A stretch of DNA of 64,000 nt, taken from positions 1-64,000 of the forward strand of contig JAQBPN010000054.1 of the NCBI GenBank assembly GCA_028287505.1, written 5' to 3'. The stretch comes from Fibrobacterota bacterium. Its GTDB lineage: Bacteria > Fibrobacterota > Fibrobacteria > UBA11236. This document shows, piece by piece, positions 53,194 through 61,227 of the stretch. The stretch's first letter is position 1, and each line of letters opens with the position of its first letter. Both the position numbers and the translations under genes were made by a program. The notes beneath the pieces were generated by a model. That model was not told the DNA's origin. It made no database searches and saw only the letters and a program-made list of their open reading frames with translations.

Positions 53194-54384
53194 TTATACA
53201 TCGGTATCGGGATTTCCGCTATGCCGGAATCCCAGGCTCCCATCGAGCCAGTCCTTTTCCCGGGCCGCGATGTCGTTCCATGTAAAGCGTACCGCCCACT
53301 CCCGGGCGTTCTTTCCGAGCTCCCGGCGCAGGTTTCCGTCTTCGATCAACCGCTCCAATGCTATCACCAGGGCGCCCTCGTCCTCAACGGGTACCATGAT
53401 CCCGGAATAGCCCTCTTTAATGCTGTCCAGGAAACCGTCCGCCCGGGTCACCAAAACCGGTTTTCCGGAGGCATTCGCCTCAAGCGCCGCAATGCCCCAC
53501 CCTTCGAACCGGGAAGGGCTGCAGAAAAACAGGCAGGTGCGCAGCAATTCGCACTTTTCCGCTTCCGGAACGTTGGGAACCAGCTTGATACGGCTCTCCC
53601 CGCCGGGAGGCAGGAGCTTCCTGACGGCGGCCAAAGCTTCCGGCGAAGCCGCTCCGGCCAGGACCAGAACGGTTTTTTCCCGGAGTTCCGGCCGGATTTT
53701 GCCGAAGGCGGAAACCAGGATATCCAACCCCTTCATGTAAATGTCGAAGCGGCCCAGGAACAGGATGAACGGGGGAGCCGCCTCCTCCGGGGTAACCCGC
53801 AAGAGACCCTCGTCGAAGCCGTTCTGGGACTGGAGGGTTTTGATGCGCGGGTTCATGGCTTTGACGCGGGCCGCGACCATGCCGTTGGAAACAATCAGCC
53901 GGCGGGCGTAGCGGAAAAGGAGCCGCTCGCACATCCAGGCCGCAACGCCCATCAAGGAGTATTTTTCCCGTGAACGGCCGCCCACGTAATGGTGGGCCAC
54001 CAGAAAGAACCGCCCGGGGCGCAGCAGTCCCGCGAGCATGGGGGCGTAGGCGGAAACGCTGTTGCCGATGGCGTCCGCGCGATCGAACAGGATGCGCAGG
54101 TTGGCGAGGAAAGTGAAGCTAAGCCGCGAGACGAGATAGGATCGGCCGAAGCCCAATCCCCGGAAGCGGATCCCGGCGCGCACTTCATCCTTGAATCCCG
54201 GATAGACACCGGTGTAAATCACGATGTCGCTCCAATGATCCTTTTGCCGCTGAAGGATTTCGAAATCGCGGAGCGCGCCGCCCCCGGAAAGCCAAGGGTT
54301 TTTCAGGCTGTCGTAAGAGTAGTAGGATAGCCTTTTGGAGCCGGTGTGCATGCGAGCGCCAAGGTACAAAAAGTTCCTATCCAT
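53194..54384 (-). CDS. Glycosyltransferase family 4 (GT-B)
   Basis: 396 residues. The C-terminal domain contains FILFLGRFDIYMKGLDILVSAF, VLVLAGAAS, IKLVPNVPEAEK and the E-x7-E motif EGWGIAALEANASGKPVLVT, all typical of GT4 enzymes. The N-terminal half holds the acceptor-binding domain with IVIYTGVYPGF and FFLVAHHYVGG. Cytoplasmic; donor and acceptor unknown. The upstream start has no strong ribosome binding site; ATG 54351 is an alternative. It lies between the LamG gene and the MurU-like gene, all on the minus strand. Confidence 0.9.
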   Translation of the reverse strand: MDRNFLYLGARMHTGSKRLSYYSYDSLKNPWLSGGGALRDFEILQRQKDHWSDIVIYTGVYPGFKDEVRAGIRFRGLGFGRSYLVSRLSFTFLANLRILFDRADAIGNSVSAYAPMLAGLLRPGRFFLVAHHYVGGRSREKYSLMGVAAWMCERLLFRYARRLIVSNGMVAARVKAMNPRIKTLQSQNGFDEGLLRVTPEEAAPPFILFLGRFDIYMKGLDILVSAFGKIRPELREKTVLVLAGAASPEALAAVRKLLPPGGESRIKLVPNVPEAEKCELLRTCLFFCSPSRFEGWGIAALEANASGKPVLVTRADGFLDSIKEGYSGIMVPVEDEGALVIALERLIEDGNLRRELGKNAREWAVRFTWNDIAAREKDWLDGSLGFRHSGNPDTDV

Positions 54385-54455
54385 TCAGGAGACGGGTTCC
54401 AAAAGACCGTTTCTCCGCGGGATTCGGCCCTTACGGCCGGAAATTCGCCCAATTT

Positions 54456-55355
54456 CTAAGGCTTGATCTCCCACCGGAAATCCCGCCCAATGATCTGGTT
54501 CATCGTATGGTGGGAAATCGGTGTCGCGGACTCCTCGTAGATGAGCACGTCCCGCAACGCCTCCGGCAATCCTTCCACGCCCGCCTCGTTGGAAACGAAG
54601 GGCCGGGACTCGCGGATGTCCGGCGCATAGCCGTAGCTGTAGTTCTTGGCCTGGTCCATGTAGAACCGCGCCGCCTCCCACAACCCCTGGGGCGATCCGA
54701 AGTCGAACCAGGCCGCGTCATGGCTGTAGTTGGCCACACCGATGGCATGGCCTGCGCGCAAGGCCGCGGTCCAATACGGCTTGATGTCCTCGCAGCCCGG
54801 CTTCAGGAAATCCAGGAAGGCCTTTTCGTAAATCGCGATGCCTGCGAAAGTGAGCCGCGCGATTTCGCCGCCGGCGGGGGAGAATCCTTCGAAGCCGTGC
54901 ACGCCCAGGAGGCGGCCATCCGCCTGCACGCTCAAAGTGTTGTGGGTGGGCCGGAAAAACCCCGCCAGGGTCGCGATGTTGCCGGAGGCGCGGTGCCGCG
55001 CCATCAGGTCCTTGAGGTCTATGGTATGGATCAGATCGCCGTTGTGGACCAGGAAGCGATCCGTGGTCTCCAGGATGTGGCGCGCGTTGTGGAGGCATCC
55101 GCCCGTGCCCAGGATCTCCGGCTCGTACAGGATGTTCATGCCCAGGCGTTGCGCGGGTTTTTCCATTTCCGCGTATAGGTGGTGCGTGTTGCACAGGATG
55201 CGGTTGGGGAACAGGGGCTGGGCCCGGCGGAAATTGATTTCCAGGGCGGTGCGCCCCTGGAAGGTGATGGCGGGCTTGGGCACGCGGTCGGTGAGCGGGC
55301 GCAGGCGCTTGCCGTAGCCGGCGCACAGGAAGAACGCGGACAGGGTACCAGGCAT
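54456..55355 (-). CDS. MurU-like sugar-phosphate nucleotidyltransferase
   Basis: 299 residues of the NTP_transferase family. The nucleotide-binding signature is FLCAGYGKRLRPLTDRVPKP (residues about 9-28), followed by GTGGCLHNARHIL and FLVHNGDLIHTIDL (metal-binding Asp). MurU uses UTP and MurNAc-1-phosphate to make UDP-MurNAc. Assignment to MurU rather than a mannose-1-P or glucose-1-P transferase rests on the adjacent namZ gene, one base upstream, and the AmgK-like kinase in the same window. N-terminal residue count and domain size fit. Confidence 0.78.
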   Translation of the reverse strand: MPGTLSAFFLCAGYGKRLRPLTDRVPKPAITFQGRTALEINFRRAQPLFPNRILCNTHHLYAEMEKPAQRLGMNILYEPEILGTGGCLHNARHILETTDRFLVHNGDLIHTIDLKDLMARHRASGNIATLAGFFRPTHNTLSVQADGRLLGVHGFEGFSPAGGEIARLTFAGIAIYEKAFLDFLKPGCEDIKPYWTAALRAGHAIGVANYSHDAAWFDFGSPQGLWEAARFYMDQAKNYSYGYAPDIRESRPFVSNEAGVEGLPEALRDVLIYEESATPISHHTMNQIIGRDFRWEIKP

Positions 55356-55356
55356 G

Positions 55357-56478
55357 TTACTTCAGATCGGCCGGCGCGGGAAAAGCGCTTGCCTCCGGCC
55401 CGCCGATCAGGATCTCGATGGGCAGCTTCTTGAGTTCGTATTCGTAGGGTGGCGGCTTCCACTGGAATTGCCCGGGATAATCCCGCCGCACCAGGTTGAT
55501 CATCTCCACCGCGCTGCGATAGGGCAGGAAGGTCTTGCGATCGGTCACGTGGAACTGGGCGCCGCCGCAGATCTGGCCGTGGAACTTGTGGAAGGTGGGC
55601 TGGAAATAGGCCTCGCGGAAAAATACTCCCGGCAGTCCCAGCTTGTTCAGCTTGCCGGTGAAGTCCCGGGCATCCAGGATATAGCCCGCGCCGAAAAGCT
55701 CGAAGGGCTTGGTGGTGCCGCGGCCTTCGGACATGTTGGTGGCCTCGATCAGGCACATGCCCGGATAGACCACGGCCGTGTCCACGGTGGGCATATTGGG
55801 GGAGGGAATGACCCAGGGCAGGCCCGTATCCTCGAAATACATCTCCGGGTCCCAGCCTTCCATTTCCAGGACGGTCAGCGCGCACTTGGGGAAAGCCTCC
55901 GCCTTGAATTGCCGCGCCAATTGGCCGATGGTCTTGCCGTGGCGCACGGGGATGGGATGCAGTCCCACGAAGGAACGGTATTCCGGGTCCAGCACCGGGC
56001 CTTCCACGGTCACGCCGTCGATGGGATTGGGCCGTTCCAGGACAACCACATGGATGCCCGCCTTTTCCGCCGCTTTCATGCACAGGTACATGGTCCAGAT
56101 GAAGGTGTAATAGCGGGCGCCCACATCCTGCATGTCGATGAGGATAACGTCCAGCCCGGACAGCATTTCCGGCGTGGGTTCGCGGTGCTCGCCGTATAGG
56201 CTGTAGACGGGAATGCCCCATTGCGGATGCGGGTATCCTTCCCATTCGATCATGTTGTCCTGGGTCTGGCCCAGATAACCGTGTTGGGGGCCGAACAAGG
56301 CTTTCAGCCGGAAGAGATCCCCGTCGTGGGACTTCAAAATATCGCTGGAATGGACCAGCGAGGCGGAAACCGAGGCGGGGTGCAGAACCGCGCCGATACG
56401 GGCGTTTTTCAGTTCCCGCGGCCAGATTTTGGCCAAACGATCGATAGGAAGTGAGACCTGATTTTTTCTATTTTTCAT
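55357..56478 (-). CDS. NamZ-like exo-beta-N-acetylmuramidase (DUF1343)
   Basis: 373 residues from ATG 56478. The DUF1343/GH171 pattern is visible as LKALFGPQHGYLG (about 59-70), YSLYGEHREPT (E97 a likely catalytic residue), IDMQDVGARYYT, LERPNPI and ATNMSEGRGT. NamZ releases MurNAc from the non-reducing end of peptidoglycan fragments. No signal peptide is seen at this start, so it may act in the cytoplasm on imported fragments. The TAA stop lies one base before the MurU-like ATG, indicating one operon. A start further upstream at 56565 would place hydrophobic residues first but runs into the ssb promoter region. Confidence 0.88.
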   Translation of the reverse strand: MKNRKNQVSLPIDRLAKIWPRELKNARIGAVLHPASVSASLVHSSDILKSHDGDLFRLKALFGPQHGYLGQTQDNMIEWEGYPHPQWGIPVYSLYGEHREPTPEMLSGLDVILIDMQDVGARYYTFIWTMYLCMKAAEKAGIHVVVLERPNPIDGVTVEGPVLDPEYRSFVGLHPIPVRHGKTIGQLARQFKAEAFPKCALTVLEMEGWDPEMYFEDTGLPWVIPSPNMPTVDTAVVYPGMCLIEATNMSEGRGTTKPFELFGAGYILDARDFTGKLNKLGLPGVFFREAYFQPTFHKFHGQICGGAQFHVTDRKTFLPYRSAVEMINLVRRDYPGQFQWKPPPYEYELKKLPIEILIGGPEASAFPAPADLK

Positions 56479-56617
56479 CTTGCCCAATGGGGTGCGGCGG
56501 TGCTTTGGAATGCATGAATAAAGTAATTCGCCGGGCCGCAAAAGGTGAAGAGAGAAAAAGAACAATCAACACGTGCCTCCGGGACTTACCCTTCCGGAGA
56601 GAATCGAGGATAAAACA

Positions 56618-57112
56618 ATGGGATCTCTGAACAAAGCCACCCTGATCGGAAACCTGGGCAAGGACCCGGAAGTGCGGGCCATCCCCTCCGGCGCCAAGGT
56701 CGCGAATTTTTCCATCGCCACCACCGAGAGCTACACCGATAAGAACGGCCAGAAGGTCGACAAGACCGAATGGCACAATATCGTGATGTGGCGCGGTCTC
56801 GCCGAGGTCGCGGAAAAATACCTGCGCAAAGGCTCCCAGGTCTACATCGAGGGCCGCCTCCAGACCCGCTCCTGGGACGACCAGAACGGGCAGAAGCGAT
56901 ACACGACGGAAATCGTCGCGGACAACATGGTCATGCTGGGACGTCCCGGTAATGGCGGTTCGGGCGGCGTCGGCGGCCAGCGCGAAAGCGGGGACAACTT
57001 CTCCTCCCAGCGCGAACAACCCGCCATGCCTTCCCGCTCTTCGGGCGGCGCCGGCGGCTACAGCGCGCCTTCGTCCATGCCGCCCCAGGCGGAGGATGAT
57101 CTCCCTTTCTGA
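56618..57112 (+). CDS. ssb: Single-stranded DNA-binding protein
   Basis: 164 residues from ATG 56618 (GAGGA 8 nt upstream). The N-terminal OB fold runs over about 1-110: [50 protein letters not shown] and [15 protein letters not shown] Gly/Ser/Gln-rich linker (about 110-155) leads to the acidic tip DDLPF, which recruits repair and replication proteins. It is followed by a strong terminator. Gene is divergent from namZ. Confidence 0.97.
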   Translation: MGSLNKATLIGNLGKDPEVRAIPSGAKVANFSIATTESYTDKNGQKVDKTEWHNIVMWRGLAEVAEKYLRKGSQVYIEGRLQTRSWDDQNGQKRYTTEIVADNMVMLGRPGNGGSGGVGGQRESGDNFSSQREQPAMPSRSSGGAGGYSAPSSMPPQAEDDLPF

Positions 57113-57156
57113 GTAGCCGGGACGGTTCCCGGTCCAGGCCGTGAGTCGCACATCCA

Positions 57157-57188
57157 GCCGGACCCTCCCAAGGGTCCGGCTTTTTTTT
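57157..57188 (+). terminator. Rho-independent terminator after ssb
   Basis: GCCGGACCCT, loop CCCA, AGGGTCCGGC form a perfect 10-bp stem directly followed by eight T. It ends the ssb transcript; on the minus strand no T-run follows, so it works in one direction. Confidence 0.93.
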
Positions 57189-57193
57189 CGCCT

Positions 57194-58114
57194 TTATTTC
57201 AGGAAGACCTCGAACCCGCAATGGAGGCGCAACGGATCTGCCCCCTCGTTGGCGGCATGAACGCGGTTGCGCGCAAGATACTCCCTCTCGACGGCCGGAA
57301 GCCCCATCGACCACCCTGCGCCCAAATCCAGGGCCAAGGAGGGCCAGGGATGGAGACTCATCGCCAGGCTGGGGATCCATTCCAACCCCCGGGAGTCGTC
57401 AATCGTCAATCTCAAGGATTCGTATGGCGCGTTTTCCCGTTGGGCGGAAGTCCGGACCCGGTAGTCTTTGACCAGCAGTTGGAGCCCGGGATGGATTCTC
57501 AGCCAATGGGTAACCGGTAGGATTCCTTCCAACCCCAGGTCCCAATAGCCTTTCTGTTCCAGGCTTTCCATGTTCCAGATGCTGTCCGCGCCGCCCGACC
57601 ATTGTGCGTCGTCCTGCAGGCTGGAAAAGGCGAACGCCGCACGTCCCCGGATGTATTTGGATTCCAAGGACAGACCCAGACCCGGCGCGTTCCCGTAGGA
57701 TCCCAGTCCGGCGAACAACCCGAAATGCCTGTCCTTCCCCGCCAAGGCCGATCGGGCCGGCGGATCCCCGGAAACCGAATGCGCGGAAACCGCATACAGA
57801 TTGAGGGGCAGGGAGAGAAGCCGGTTGGCGGCAAGGACGACGAGTCCGGAGAGGGCGACCAGACCGGATCCCGCGTCGGGGCTGTGGGATGATCCAAGGT
57901 CGCCGGCAATGGCGGCAACCGCCAAGGCATCGATCGTGAATTGGGCGATGGTGAGAGTCGGGCTTCCCATCCCCCAGCTTCCCCAGGCCGGGCACAGCAG
58001 GGTCCTGGGAACCACGTCTCTTTCCCCCGGGGATGGCGGCGGGGATTCCCATGCGCTCTCCGCGAAGGACAGGGATGTCAGAAAAAGGATCGCCGCCAAT
58101 GTCCGGATACGCAT
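57194..58114 (-). CDS. Hypothetical exported protein with possible small barrel
   Basis: 306 residues with a signal peptide (RTLAAILFLTSLSFAESA). About residues 50-110 contain hydrophobic segments that may be part of a membrane region. The C-terminal 180 residues alternate in beta-like pattern (HFGLFAGLGSYGNAPGLGLSLES, GYWDLGLEGILPVTHWLRIHPGLQLLV, LALDLGAGWSMGLP; each quoted in part). I recognise no family; an outer-membrane protein is the best guess. It ends near the ssb terminator on the opposite strand. Confidence 0.65.
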   Translation of the reverse strand: MRIRTLAAILFLTSLSFAESAWESPPPSPGERDVVPRTLLCPAWGSWGMGSPTLTIAQFTIDALAVAAIAGDLGSSHSPDAGSGLVALSGLVVLAANRLLSLPLNLYAVSAHSVSGDPPARSALAGKDRHFGLFAGLGSYGNAPGLGLSLESKYIRGRAAFAFSSLQDDAQWSGGADSIWNMESLEQKGYWDLGLEGILPVTHWLRIHPGLQLLVKDYRVRTSAQRENAPYESLRLTIDDSRGLEWIPSLAMSLHPWPSLALDLGAGWSMGLPAVEREYLARNRVHAANEGADPLRLHCGFEVFLK

Positions 58115-58197
58115 CCCCTGTTGGACGTCCGCCGACCGGAAAACCGTAATCCGGGCGGAACCACCACGGTTCCTGGTGTTACGGAACCCATTCCGGT

Positions 58198-58581
58198 TCA
58201 GACAGGATCGGCAGTCGCCGCGTCCTGGGGTTCCCCGATCCGCTCTCGGGCCATCCAGATCTTGTCCTTCACCCAGTGGGGCACAAGCTTCACGAAGAAC
58301 CCCACCCGCCGCCTCCAGGCCAACAGGTGCCGGGGTTCCCAGGGGAAATGTTCGCGCAGCACCTCGTCCGGCACCCGGTTGCAGGCGTAGTCAAGCATCA
58401 GGAGCAGGATCATCAAATCGTCCAGTTGCCCCAGAACCGGAATGAAATCCGGAATGATGTCGAAGGGCGATACTACCAGGGCCAACATGCCCGCCAGCAC
58501 CGCCTTGTCCCGGGAAGGGATGCGCGGATCCTTGGAAAGGGCTACGGCGAAGGAAAGGCTTTTACGGAAAAATTCTTTCAT
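58198..58581 (-). CDS. DUF1232 (YkvA-like) membrane protein
   Basis: 127 residues. The DUF1232 signature SPFDIIPDFIPVLGQLDD lies at about 38-55 in a helical hairpin, preceded by KAVLAGMLALVV. Such proteins are small inner-membrane proteins of unknown function. The C-terminal half is basic and Trp-rich (WEPRHLLAWRRRVGFFVKL). Neighbours: the 306-aa hypothetical gene downstream and the oxidoreductase gene upstream, both on the minus strand. Confidence 0.87.
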   Translation of the reverse strand: MKEFFRKSLSFAVALSKDPRIPSRDKAVLAGMLALVVSPFDIIPDFIPVLGQLDDLMILLLMLDYACNRVPDEVLREHFPWEPRHLLAWRRRVGFFVKLVPHWVKDKIWMARERIGEPQDAATADPV

Positions 58582-58646
58582 GATCGTTCCGGGCCGGCAT
58601 GGCCCGCTCCCCGGGATAAACTACTCGATTGCGGATCGAACCACAA

Positions 58647-59729
58647 TCAGGAATGAATGTAAGGGTCGAGAACAATCTCCCGCCCTTGCTCCTGGGACTC
58701 GTAAATCGCCTCCAGGATCGCGATCACCTTCAGGGTTTCCCGCCAGGGCACCGGCGACGGCTTCCCTTCCACGATGCAATCGTGGAAGGCGCGCAACTCT
58801 TCGTAATGCGGCTTTTCCACGTGCATGGGTAACGTCAAGGTTCCCTGGGTGAAAACCCCCGCCTGCACCGCCGCGAACTCGCCGGTGGGCCATTTGATGC
58901 CGCCGTTGCTTCCGAAGAGCTGGCAGCTCATGTCTTCATGTTCCACCTGATGGCCCAACCAGGCGGTTTCCAGGGTCATGGTGGCGCCCGGGCCCTTTCC
59001 TTCCGGAGCTTCGAAATGGATGAACCCGGCCGCGAAATCCTCCACGGAAAACAGGTCCCGATTCCATTCGCCCCACATCCCCGGAATGCCCTGGCCTTTG
59101 GCGAAATTCACCCGCGTCACCCCGGACACCCGTTTCGGATCGGGAAATCCCATCAACCACAGGCACAGATCCAAGGCGTGCACGCCGATGTCCATGCAGG
59201 GCCCTCCTCCGGACAGCCGTGAATCGATGAAGCCGGGGGACACCGGCAGGGTCGCACGCCGCATGGCCTTCACACGCGCATGATAGACCGGACCCAGGAA
59301 ACCTTCGTCCGCCCAAAGCTTGGCCGCGCGCGCCGTGGATCCGAAACGATGATGCTGCGCCGTCATGAGCTTGAGGCCCTTGCCGTCCGCCAGCGCCCCC
59401 AGCTCGCGCACTTCCCGCGTGGTCACGGCCAGGGGCTTTTCGCAGATGACGTGTTTGCCCGCCTCCAACGCCGCTTTCACCGCGGGCGCATGCACCATGT
59501 TCGGCGTGCAGACGTCCACGGCGTCCAGGTCCATCTTCAGCATTTCGTGATAGTCCGTGAAAACATGCGGGACGCCGAATTCCATGGACAGGGCCGATGC
59601 GGACGCCTTATTGATATCCGTGATCGCGACGACGCTCACGTTGGGAAGGGTCAGCCAGCCGGGCAGATGGAGGCCTTTGACCACGCCCCCCGCCCCGATG
59701 ATGCCCACCCGGAATGTTTGATGTGCCAT
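58647..59729 (-). CDS. Gfo/Idh/MocA-family NAD(P)-dependent sugar oxidoreductase
   Basis: 360 residues from ATG 59729. The Rossmann N-terminus (FRVGIIGAGGVVKGLHLPG) is followed by VVAITDINKASASAL, then VCTPNMVHAPAV and the catalytic VICEKPLAVT with its Lys. The C-terminal part is the usual alpha/beta dimer domain with GGPCMDIGVHALDLCLWLMG containing the conserved Asp and His. Reaction: oxidation or reduction of a sugar, nucleotide sugar or inositol-like substrate. The upstream in-frame start at 59768 adds 13 residues before the Rossmann fold and is less likely. It is divergent from the GT2 gene. Confidence 0.92.
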   Translation of the reverse strand: MAHQTFRVGIIGAGGVVKGLHLPGWLTLPNVSVVAITDINKASASALSMEFGVPHVFTDYHEMLKMDLDAVDVCTPNMVHAPAVKAALEAGKHVICEKPLAVTTREVRELGALADGKGLKLMTAQHHRFGSTARAAKLWADEGFLGPVYHARVKAMRRATLPVSPGFIDSRLSGGGPCMDIGVHALDLCLWLMGFPDPKRVSGVTRVNFAKGQGIPGMWGEWNRDLFSVEDFAAGFIHFEAPEGKGPGATMTLETAWLGHQVEHEDMSCQLFGSNGGIKWPTGEFAAVQAGVFTQGTLTLPMHVEKPHYEELRAFHDCIVEGKPSPVPWRETLKVIAILEAIYESQEQGREIVLDPYIHS

Positions 59730-59814
59730 ATCCCGCAAAATACACGTTTCCGGCGCCCGTCCCTCCATTTTCCGGTCTTTCCCTCAGACATGGTGTTATG
59801 GTAAAATCTGGGTC

Positions 59815-60852
59815 ATGACGGACAGGGATTGGCAGGTCGATGATTCGGACGGCGTGAGCGGCCTTCCCCTGCTTTCCATCATCCTCCCCTGCTTCAACGA
59901 GGAAAAGAACGTCGAACCCGTCCACCGGGCCTTGACCAGGGTCTGCGCCGGTATCGCCCTGGAAATGATCTTCGTCGACGACGGCAGCGTCGATCGCACC
60001 TGCGAAGAAGTGAACCTCATCGCCGGCCGCGATCCCGGCGTGCGCCTGCTCCGCTTCGTCAGCAATGCCGGCCATCAGAATGCCTTGCGCGCCGGATACC
60101 GGGCCGCCCGCGGCCGGTGGATCGTGACCATGGACGCGGACCTGCAGCATCCTCCCGAGGCCATACCCGCCATGCTCGCCAAGGCCCAGGAGGGCTTCGA
60201 CGTGGTGCAAATGGTCCGGGGCGGTTCGCAAGCGGGTATCCTGAAGAATCTCTTCTCGCGGGCGTTCTACAAGGTGTTCAATTCGCTTTCGGAAGTGCCG
60301 ATTCCGGAACAGGCTTCCGATTTCCGCATGGTCAGCCGTTATGTCTGCGACGTGCTCAATTCCCTGCCGGAACGGAATCTCATCGTGCGCGCCATCCTGC
60401 CGTTTCTGGGTTTCAAGACGGCTTCGATTCCCTTCCAGGTGGGCGATCGGCTCCATGGGAAGGCCGGCTACAGTTTCAAGAAGTCCCTGGACATGGGTTC
60501 CCAGGCCCTTTTCAGCTTCAGCGCCATTCCTCTGAAACTGGCCATGCGCCTGGGACTGCTCATTTCCATGCTGGCATTCCTGTACGGTATCTACAACGTG
60601 GCCGCCAAGTTCCTGTCCGATCGCAATGTGCCGGGCTATACGGATCTCATCGCTTCCACCCTGTTCCTGGGCGGCTTGATCCTGGTCTATTTGGGGATAC
60701 TGGGACGTTACATCCTGGTCATTCTCGATCATCTCAAGCGCAGGCCCGAATACCTGCTCGCCGAAGAAGCGGCGCCACAAAGCGCCCGCGCCAAGGAACG
60801 GAATCCCGCCAAAGGCGAAAGCCTTCCGCGCCCCGAGGGGCGCAGGGCCTAA
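59815..60852 (+). CDS. GtrB/CsbB-like membrane glycosyltransferase (GT2)
   Basis: 345 residues. The N-terminal GT-A domain has LSIILPCFNEEKNV, MIFVDDGSVDRT, and WIVTMDADLQHPPEAI (DxD). The C-terminal part carries two membrane helices (about 240-265 and 280-310), the architecture of enzymes that load a sugar onto polyprenyl phosphate (GtrB, ArnC, CsbB). It would supply a lipid-linked sugar to a YfhO-type transferase; a YfhO-like gene starts about 375 bp downstream. The donor nucleotide sugar cannot be read. Confidence 0.92.
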   Translation: MTDRDWQVDDSDGVSGLPLLSIILPCFNEEKNVEPVHRALTRVCAGIALEMIFVDDGSVDRTCEEVNLIAGRDPGVRLLRFVSNAGHQNALRAGYRAARGRWIVTMDADLQHPPEAIPAMLAKAQEGFDVVQMVRGGSQAGILKNLFSRAFYKVFNSLSEVPIPEQASDFRMVSRYVCDVLNSLPERNLIVRAILPFLGFKTASIPFQVGDRLHGKAGYSFKKSLDMGSQALFSFSAIPLKLAMRLGLLISMLAFLYGIYNVAAKFLSDRNVPGYTDLIASTLFLGGLILVYLGILGRYILVILDHLKRRPEYLLAEEAAPQSARAKERNPAKGESLPRPEGRRA

Positions 60853-60888
60853 GGGAAGAGAACCCTCGGGCACTAGCCGGACTTCAGG

Positions 60889-61122
60889 TCATCGGCCGGC
60901 GCCGTCGGGAAATCCCGTGGGATGGCTTTTCTCCTCGATATCATCCAGCATGTCCCGGCGCGCATCCAACCGTTCCTTCATATGTCTGGCCGGATATTCA
61001 TAGGGATGCATCGGGGTCACGTCTTCCAGCGTGGGATGTTTCCCTTGCCGGCTTTCGCCCCCGGTCTCCGTTTTCATCTTTCCCGCTTTCATCCAATCAG
61101 GTATCCAGTTCTTCATTGTCAT
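60889..61122 (-). CDS. Small hypothetical protein, 77 aa
   Basis: The frame reads back to 61371, but ATG 61122 has a very strong Shine-Dalgarno sequence (AAGGAGGATCAA), so I start it there. The product is charged and Met/Asp/Glu/Lys-rich (KNWIPDWMKAGKMKTETGG, HMKERLDARRDMLDDIEEK), probably helical, with no membrane segment or signal peptide. It lies on the minus strand between two plus-strand glycan genes. Family unknown. Confidence 0.6.
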   Translation of the reverse strand: MTMKNWIPDWMKAGKMKTETGGESRQGKHPTLEDVTPMHPYEYPARHMKERLDARRDMLDDIEEKSHPTGFPDGAGR

Positions 61123-61227
61123 TTGATCCTCCTTGTGCAAGCAGGTACATCGGGACACCTCCGTCCCGCTCCGGTTTATTCGTCCCCGGCATGGCGCGCA
61201 GGCCCGGTGATTGCGTAAAATGAGATC

